This document shows, piece by piece, positions 59,384-64,000 of a stretch of DNA of 64,000 bases (positions are counted from its first letter, which is position 1; every line of letters starts with the position of its first letter). Both the position numbers and the translations under genes were made by a program. This DNA comes from an uncultured Bacteroides sp. (GTDB lineage: Bacteria; Bacteroidota; Bacteroidia; Bacteroidales; Bacteroidaceae). The stretch lies in the NCBI GenBank assembly GCA_900551445.1, contig URWA01000015.1, positions 16,266 to 80,265 of the forward strand, in the 5' to 3' direction. Below the pieces are notes generated by a model, which searched no databases, had not been told where the DNA came from, and worked only from the letters and a program-made list of their open reading frames with translations.

Positions 59384-60757
59384 ATGGCAAAACAAGGAAC
59401 TTTACTCGTAGTAGACGACAACCGTAACATTCTTACTTCACTGCAGTATCTTCTGGAAGAATATTTTCAACAGGTGATTACGCTGAATTCTCCGGTCACC
59501 ATCCCTTCTCTCCTGCAACGGGAAGCGGTGGATGTGGTACTGCTCGACATGAACTTCTCTTCCGGCATCAACAGTGGAAATGAAGGCCTCTACTGGTTAC
59601 GCGAAATCAAGCGGCTGCGCCCTCAGATTCAGGTGGTACTTTTTACGGCCTACGCCGACATCAATCTGGCGGTCACCGGATTGAAAGACGGAGCAACCGA
59701 CTTCGTGGTAAAACCTTGGGACAATGCCAAGCTGGTACAGACCTTGCAAGAGGCCTACGCAAAGGGGCATGGAAATGACAAGAAAGGAAAACAAGCCGCA
59801 CAACCGGATGAGAAATCGACCATGTACTGGGGAAATTCAGCCGTCATCCGTCCGCTGCGGTTGCTGGTAGAGAAGGTCAGCACCACCGATGCCAACATTC
59901 TGATTACGGGAGAAAACGGAACCGGAAAAGACATGCTGGCCCGCGAAATCCATCGCCTGTCTCCCCGACGCAACGGGCCGATGGTAGTAGTCGACATGGG
60001 AGCCATCACCGAATCGCTGTTTGAAAGTGAACTGTTCGGGCACGTCAAAGGCTCGTTCACCGATGCCCATACCGACCGCATCGGACGTTTTGAGGCTGCC
60101 GACGGTGGTACACTGTTCCTCGATGAAATTGCTAACCTTCCTTATCACCTGCAAGCCAAACTGCTTACGGTACTTCAGAAACGGTATTTCATCAAGGTGG
60201 GAAGCAATACCCCGCAGCCGACCAATATCCGACTGATTTGTGCCACCAACCGCAACTTGGATGAGATGGTACACAACGGAGAGTTCCGCGAAGACTTGCT
60301 ATACCGCATCAATACCATCCACCTGCACATTCCGTCACTTCGGGAACGGAAAGAGGATATTCTGCCACTGGCACAGCGTTTCCTGGAACAGTACAACCTG
60401 CAATACCAGCGCACGCTGACCGGTTTCAGTGCCGATGCGGAACAGCGCCTGCTGAACTATCCCTGGTACGGAAATATCCGTGAACTGCAGCATACCATCG
60501 AAAAGGCAGTCATCCTTTCGGACGGTAACCTGCTGAAAGCAGACAACCTGCAACTGACTGACGTTCCAGCCCCGGAATCCCCGAGCATACAGGAAGAAAC
60601 GAAAGAAGATACTCCGCTGCAAACCTTGGACGAGATGGAAAAGAACCTCGTCAAGAAAGCCATCGAACAATGCGACGGCAACCTGTCACAGGCAGCGGCA
60701 CAACTGGGTATTACGCGGCAGACACTGTACAACAAAATGAAACGCCATGGCATCTAA
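59384..60757 (+). CDS. Sigma-54-dependent response regulator, NtrC type
   Basis: This 457-residue protein has a receiver domain (1-120, phospho-acceptor Asp55 in VVLLDMNF). An AAA+ domain follows with Walker A G176-ENGTGK182, the sigma-54 contact loop GSFTDA (223-228, usually GAFTGA) and GRFEAADGGTLFLDEIANLP with Walker B. A C-terminal Fis-type helix-turn-helix (NLSQAAAQLGITRQTLYNKM) ends it. It should bind the two upstream motifs and drive the export operon with sigma-54. It is followed by its kinase with an 11-base overlap. The loop differs from the consensus at two places, which I have seen in other Bacteroidetes regulators but cannot check here. Confidence 0.93.
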   Translation: MAKQGTLLVVDDNRNILTSLQYLLEEYFQQVITLNSPVTIPSLLQREAVDVVLLDMNFSSGINSGNEGLYWLREIKRLRPQIQVVLFTAYADINLAVTGLKDGATDFVVKPWDNAKLVQTLQEAYAKGHGNDKKGKQAAQPDEKSTMYWGNSAVIRPLRLLVEKVSTTDANILITGENGTGKDMLAREIHRLSPRRNGPMVVVDMGAITESLFESELFGHVKGSFTDAHTDRIGRFEAADGGTLFLDEIANLPYHLQAKLLTVLQKRYFIKVGSNTPQPTNIRLICATNRNLDEMVHNGEFREDLLYRINTIHLHIPSLRERKEDILPLAQRFLEQYNLQYQRTLTGFSADAEQRLLNYPWYGNIRELQHTIEKAVILSDGNLLKADNLQLTDVPAPESPSIQEETKEDTPLQTLDEMEKNLVKKAIEQCDGNLSQAAAQLGITRQTLYNKMKRHGI

Positions 60758-62051
60758 ATGGTTCTCTTCCCCACTGACACGGATTCTCTCCCTCACAACA
60801 GGCGTGGCCTTACTGACCTTAGGGATAAATGAAGACGAAAACGGATACATCATCATCGGGGCCTGTCTGATTATCCTCGCCGTCTTTCTCTTTTATTCCA
60901 GTCAGAAACAACTACGGGAGAAAAGCTGGCTCATGCTGGAAGCCATCCGCAACCGCGATTATTCCTTCCGTCTGCCTACGCACGGCTTCATCGGAGGTGA
61001 ACGCATCCTGCAGAATACCCTGAATGAATTCGGGGCGATGATGGGCGAGCAGAAACAGCTGATGGAACAGCGGGAACGGTTTTATGAACAGGTACTCTCG
61101 GGCATCAGTTCCGGCATCATCGTACTCAACGAACAGAACAAAATCATTCAAAGTAATCCGGCCGCGGCCCGACTGCTCAGTATCCCGGCTCTCGGTACCC
61201 TTCAGCAACTGGAACGCTACGGAGAAGACATCCCGGGACTGCTGGGTACCTTGCCTGCCGGTGAACGCTGCAACCTGCAATATACCACTACCAAAGGAGA
61301 AGTCCAACTGCTGGTCCGGGCGTCCGTGATGCAACTGGGAGAAAATACAGTCAAGATTCTGACTCTAAACGATATCCGGAATGAGATGGATGCCAAGGAG
61401 CTCGAATCATGGGTGAAACTGACCCGGGTACTGACACACGAAATCATGAACTCCATCGCACCGATTTCTTCCCTGAGCGAAACCTTCTTACAACGAAAAG
61501 ACGTAATCAACAGTCCTATTTACGAAGGTATCCGGGCCATCCATGAAACTTCCACCGGATTGATTTCCTTTGTAGACAGCTACCGGAAGTTCTCTTCACT
61601 CCAGAAACCCTCTCCAGAGCCTTTCTACCTGAAAGAACTTCTGCTGCAAATAGAAAGTATTCATCTCATCCCTTCCCACATACAGCTGAGCCTTCAAATA
61701 GAGCCTGAAGACCTGATGCTCTATGCCGATCCGAACCTGATCCGACAGGTACTCATCAACCTGATAAAAAATGCCGTACAAGCCATCGGAGAACGTACAG
61801 GGAAAATCCATATCCGTGCCTACTCCACCAAAGAAGAGCATATCCTCATCTATGTGAGCAACGACGGTCCCGCCATCCCCGAACAGGAGGCTGAAGAGAT
61901 TTTTGTCCCCTTCTTCACCACCAAAAAGGAAGGAAGCGGAATCGGTCTTTCCCTTTCCCGACAGATTATGAAACTCTCCAACGGCAGCATCAGCCTCTTG
62001 AAAGCAGAAACCAACGGATGGAATACCACCTTCGTACTGGAATTCTTCTAA
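60747..62051 (+). CDS. Sensor histidine kinase of the regulator pair
   Basis: This 434-residue protein has two membrane helices close together (about 8-55, with only a short loop, so little periplasmic sensing). A PAS-like domain (about 105-210, ERFYEQVLSGISSGIIVLNE) is followed by the kinase with His231 in LTHEIMNSIAPI and the ATPase motifs NLIKNAVQAIGER, VSNDGPAIPEQ and GSGIGLSLSRQIM. It belongs with the NtrY/NtrB-like kinases. The signal is unknown and may be read inside the membrane or the cell. It overlaps the regulator gene by 11 bases. Confidence 0.92.
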   Translation: MASKWFSSPLTRILSLTTGVALLTLGINEDENGYIIIGACLIILAVFLFYSSQKQLREKSWLMLEAIRNRDYSFRLPTHGFIGGERILQNTLNEFGAMMGEQKQLMEQRERFYEQVLSGISSGIIVLNEQNKIIQSNPAAARLLSIPALGTLQQLERYGEDIPGLLGTLPAGERCNLQYTTTKGEVQLLVRASVMQLGENTVKILTLNDIRNEMDAKELESWVKLTRVLTHEIMNSIAPISSLSETFLQRKDVINSPIYEGIRAIHETSTGLISFVDSYRKFSSLQKPSPEPFYLKELLLQIESIHLIPSHIQLSLQIEPEDLMLYADPNLIRQVLINLIKNAVQAIGERTGKIHIRAYSTKEEHILIYVSNDGPAIPEQEAEEIFVPFFTTKKEGSGIGLSLSRQIMKLSNGSISLLKAETNGWNTTFVLEFF

Positions 62052-62056
62052 ACACA

Positions 62057-62090
62057 GAAAAGCCCCGAATAGCAGATATTCAGGGCCTTT
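62057..62090 (+). terminator. Intrinsic terminator, bidirectional
   Basis: GCCCCGAAT (62062-62070) pairs with ATTCAGGGC (62078-62086), one mismatch. T-runs lie on both sides. It serves the kinase gene on plus and the phosphatase-like gene on minus. Confidence 0.75.
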
Positions 62091-62120
62091 CCACTCAAAT
62101 CCTCACAACCCTCGTTGTGC

Positions 62121-62567
62121 TTAAATCATAGCCAAGTCTGAAGAATCCGACTCGTGCTTTCTCAAAAGCATTTTCAATCCTTCCAATAAATTCCGGCATC
62201 CGTCATTCATCTCTTCTTTCATGCTCCTATAGCCAAAATCTACATCGCAGGATGGCATGTTGGCTTTCGCCCTGTGTTTGCAGATATCCGCAAACAGATG
62301 AATCTTGTGCCAATTCCGATAATCCATGAAGCGGGTCAGCAAATCTTTCTGCCACGGCTCCATTACTACCACGAAGTCCGCTTCATCGCGCAAAGCCTCG
62401 TTCATGTTCCGTTCCAACTTTCTCCCTCCCGGAGAACCAAATTCTGTCATCTCAGCTGTTACCACCTCCACATCGGTCATGTCAGCTTCGGTGAGTTTCT
62501 TCTTAAAAAGAGACTCCATAGAGAACAGCTTTCCGACACGTTCCAGACCGACCAATAGCACTTTCAT
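62121..62567 (-). CDS. Degenerate low-molecular-weight phosphatase-like protein
   Basis: This 148-residue protein reads like a low-molecular-weight protein-tyrosine phosphatase but the active site is broken. MKVLLVGLERVGK aligns with the family start V-C-x5-R: Gly7 stands for the catalytic Cys and Lys13 for the phosphate-binding Arg. The rest keeps the family pattern (FSMESLFKKKLTEAD, DFVVVMEPWQKDLL near 65-78, FADIC, and a C-terminal helix). The general acid Asp-Pro is replaced around SCDVDFGY. It is therefore probably a binding or scaffold protein, not a phosphatase. It lies alone, between the kinase and MarC genes. I do not know any function for it. Confidence 0.6.
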   Translation of the reverse strand: MKVLLVGLERVGKLFSMESLFKKKLTEADMTDVEVVTAEMTEFGSPGGRKLERNMNEALRDEADFVVVMEPWQKDLLTRFMDYRNWHKIHLFADICKHRAKANMPSCDVDFGYRSMKEEMNDGCRNLLEGLKMLLRKHESDSSDLAMI

Positions 62568-62734
62568 AATATCAAATTTTAAAAGTTAATAAAAAGAAGG
62601 TACCGAAAATACTTTCTCGACTGGAATGTAATCATTTAATCCGAGAAAACAAAACAAATAACAGAATATCAGCCAAAATTACACATTTATTATGATTTAT
62701 CGTACTTAAAAGATAAATTCTAATAAATTGTCGC

Positions 62735-63379
62735 TCACAAACGGCTTTCCTGAATAATATCGATTAATATCGGCTTCATTCCTCCCACGAAACATTCCAC
62801 GGCAATGACCATCAGAATCAATCCCATCAGACGCATCATGACGTTATTTCCTGTTTCACCAATCACCCGAACCAGTCTGGTAGACAAACGCAAGATAATA
62901 TAGGTAAGGATATATACCACCGCAATCACCGAAACGAGCGTCACTTTCAGGCTCCAGGTATGAGCATCATCCATCATAATAATGCCGTTCGCAATGGCAC
63001 CCGGACCGCAAAGCATCGGGATAGAAAGCGGTGTAATGGAAATATCGTCCGCATACGCCTTGATTTCCTCGTCCTTGAGCTTCGTATTGGTGTAACGTGC
63101 CTGCAACATATCATAACCTATCTTCAGAATGATAATACCGGCCGCAATACGAAAGCCATTGGTAGAGATGCCGAAGAATTTAAACAGGAACTGTCCACAA
63201 AAAGTAAATGCAATCAATATGATAAAAGAAATGATAGTCGCTCTTTTCACAATATGCTGACGCTCCTTTTCTCCCAGTCCGTTGGTCATGGTCAGAAATA
63301 CCGGCATCGTGCCCAGAGGATTTGTCAATGTGAAAAAGGAAGTGAAGCACAACAGTGCATAGGGTAGAATTGTATCCAT
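62735..63379 (-). CDS. MarC-family membrane protein
   Basis: This 214-residue inner-membrane protein has six hydrophobic segments. The start DTILPYALLCFTSFFTLTNP and the IIILKIGYDMLQARYTNTK segment match MarC/UPF0056, as do TPLSIPMLCGPGAIANGIIMM and the repeat of the Asn-Pro and Gly-Pro motifs. The family was once linked to drug resistance but that role was not confirmed. Its function is unknown. The ATG at 63379 is chosen over an open frame to 63637, whose first part overlaps the 5S gene. It lies 110 bases from the rRNA terminator. Confidence 0.85.
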   Translation of the reverse strand: MDTILPYALLCFTSFFTLTNPLGTMPVFLTMTNGLGEKERQHIVKRATIISFIILIAFTFCGQFLFKFFGISTNGFRIAAGIIILKIGYDMLQARYTNTKLKDEEIKAYADDISITPLSIPMLCGPGAIANGIIMMDDAHTWSLKVTLVSVIAVVYILTYIILRLSTRLVRVIGETGNNVMMRLMGLILMVIAVECFVGGMKPILIDIIQESRL

Positions 63380-63489
63380 AAAAACATATTTAAAAACCAA
63401 AACAAAGATACAATAAAATCGATAGGAACCCATAAGAGACGAAAAAATAAAAGGGAATTTTACGCCATCTCCCGTTCCCTTACGGGCAC

Positions 63490-63522
63490 AAAAAAAGCCC
63501 CGAGATATTGCTATCCCGAGGC
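63490..63522 (-). terminator. Terminator of the rRNA operon
   Basis: On the minus strand a stem GCCTCGGGATA with TATCTCGGGGC (two G-U pairs, loop GCAA) is followed by seven T, directly after the 5S gene. Confidence 0.85.
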
Positions 63523-63530
63523 TCTCTGTA

Positions 63531-63639
<109 letters not shown>

Positions 63640-63736
63640 TAATTTCTTTATATCGTCATGACTCACAAGCAAGCAACCTTAGCACTCGGCTGAACGTATA
63701 TATCATCCTTCGATGTCTTTTCCATCCGCCCGGCGC

Positions 63737-64000
63737 GGATAAGGAAAGCTTTCGGGCAATTAGTAATGCTCGGCTTTGCTGTCTCCAGCTTTACACCTGC
63801 ATCCTATCAACGTTGTCGTCTTCAACGACCCTGAGAAATCTAATCTTGTGGCCGGCTTCGCACTTAGATGCTTTCAGCGCTTATCCGATCCCGACTTAGA
63901 TACCCGGCGATGCGCCTGGCGGCACAACCGGTAAACCAGAGGTCGGTCCAACACGGTCCTCTCGTACTAGTGTCAGAGCCACGCAAATTTCATACGCCCA
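63737..64000 (-). rRNA. rrl: 23S ribosomal RNA, 3' part
   Basis: The minus strand holds the 3' end of 23S rRNA. The sarcin-ricin loop AGTACGAGAGGACC lies at 63955-63968, and the helix with GTTGAAGACGACAACGTTGATAGG follows. The 3' end is set near 63737 (CCCGAAAGCTTTCC); the exact base is uncertain. The 5' part lies beyond the window. About 100 bases separate it from 5S. No tRNA is seen in that spacer. Confidence 0.92.

Overview
The window is a chromosomal piece of a gut Bacteroidales genome, most likely Bacteroides or Phocaeicola. The reasons are the SusC/SusD pair, a one-protein hybrid two-component sensor, GldH, DUF3256 and DUF1599 proteins, meso-diaminopimelate dehydrogenase, and repeated matches to the Bacteroidetes promoter -7 motif TAnnTTTG in front of genes. 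Protein identities come from reading motifs and recalled families. No database search was run.

Layout. 1-594: a phosphate permease cut by the window edge. 838-7278: a single-domain IMP cyclohydrolase (purH), then the cell-elongation cluster mreB-mreC-mreD-mrdA-rodA. 7237-11689 (minus): gldH, ricT, holB, then a phospholipase-D-type cardiolipin synthase. 12194-17178 (plus): malate dehydrogenase, a PAP2 phosphatase joined to a beta-barrel-like domain, and DNA primase. 17243-23061 (minus): folE, a SPOR protein, tpiA, a DoxX-like protein, a duplicated DUF1599 protein, an M23/LysM peptidase and a DUF3256 protein.

23131-41738 (minus) is a polysaccharide utilisation locus (PUL). SusC, SusD and a GH32 enzyme form one unit. 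A second outer-membrane receptor, a lipoprotein GH32, a GH36 alpha-galactosidase, an MFS sugar porter and a PfkB fructokinase form another. A fructose-type hybrid sensor follows. The enzyme set fits fructans plus galactosyl-sucrose sugars of the raffinose type. Both receptor genes carry a related 58-bp inverted repeat (41834-41891 and 34854-34911) at the same distance from a -7 promoter motif, so they look like one regulon.

41933-44500: lgt, ruvA and ddh. 44572-47424 (minus): a three-gene operon of a steroid 5-alpha-reductase-like membrane protein, an Old-Yellow-Enzyme-like reductase and a short-chain dehydrogenase. This is the composition known from bile-acid and steroid-transforming gut Bacteroidales. 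47609-48200: a RelE/YoeB-type toxin-antitoxin pair with a palindrome inside its promoter. Then glmS and sodB.

51113-59171 (minus): an export operon (TolC, HlyD-type adaptor, GIN-domain protein, two FtsX-type ABC permeases) with no ATPase gene in it. It diverges from an NtrC-type sigma-54 response regulator and histidine kinase (59384-62051). The gap between holds a near-consensus sigma-54 promoter and two upstream copies of a 17-bp motif in phase. The window ends with a degenerate low-molecular-weight phosphatase-like protein, a MarC-family protein, and the 5S and partial 23S genes of a minus-strand rRNA operon.

The least explained element is a 92-bp dispersed repeat, built of four palindromes 21 bp apart, found at 11807-11898 and 48271-48362.
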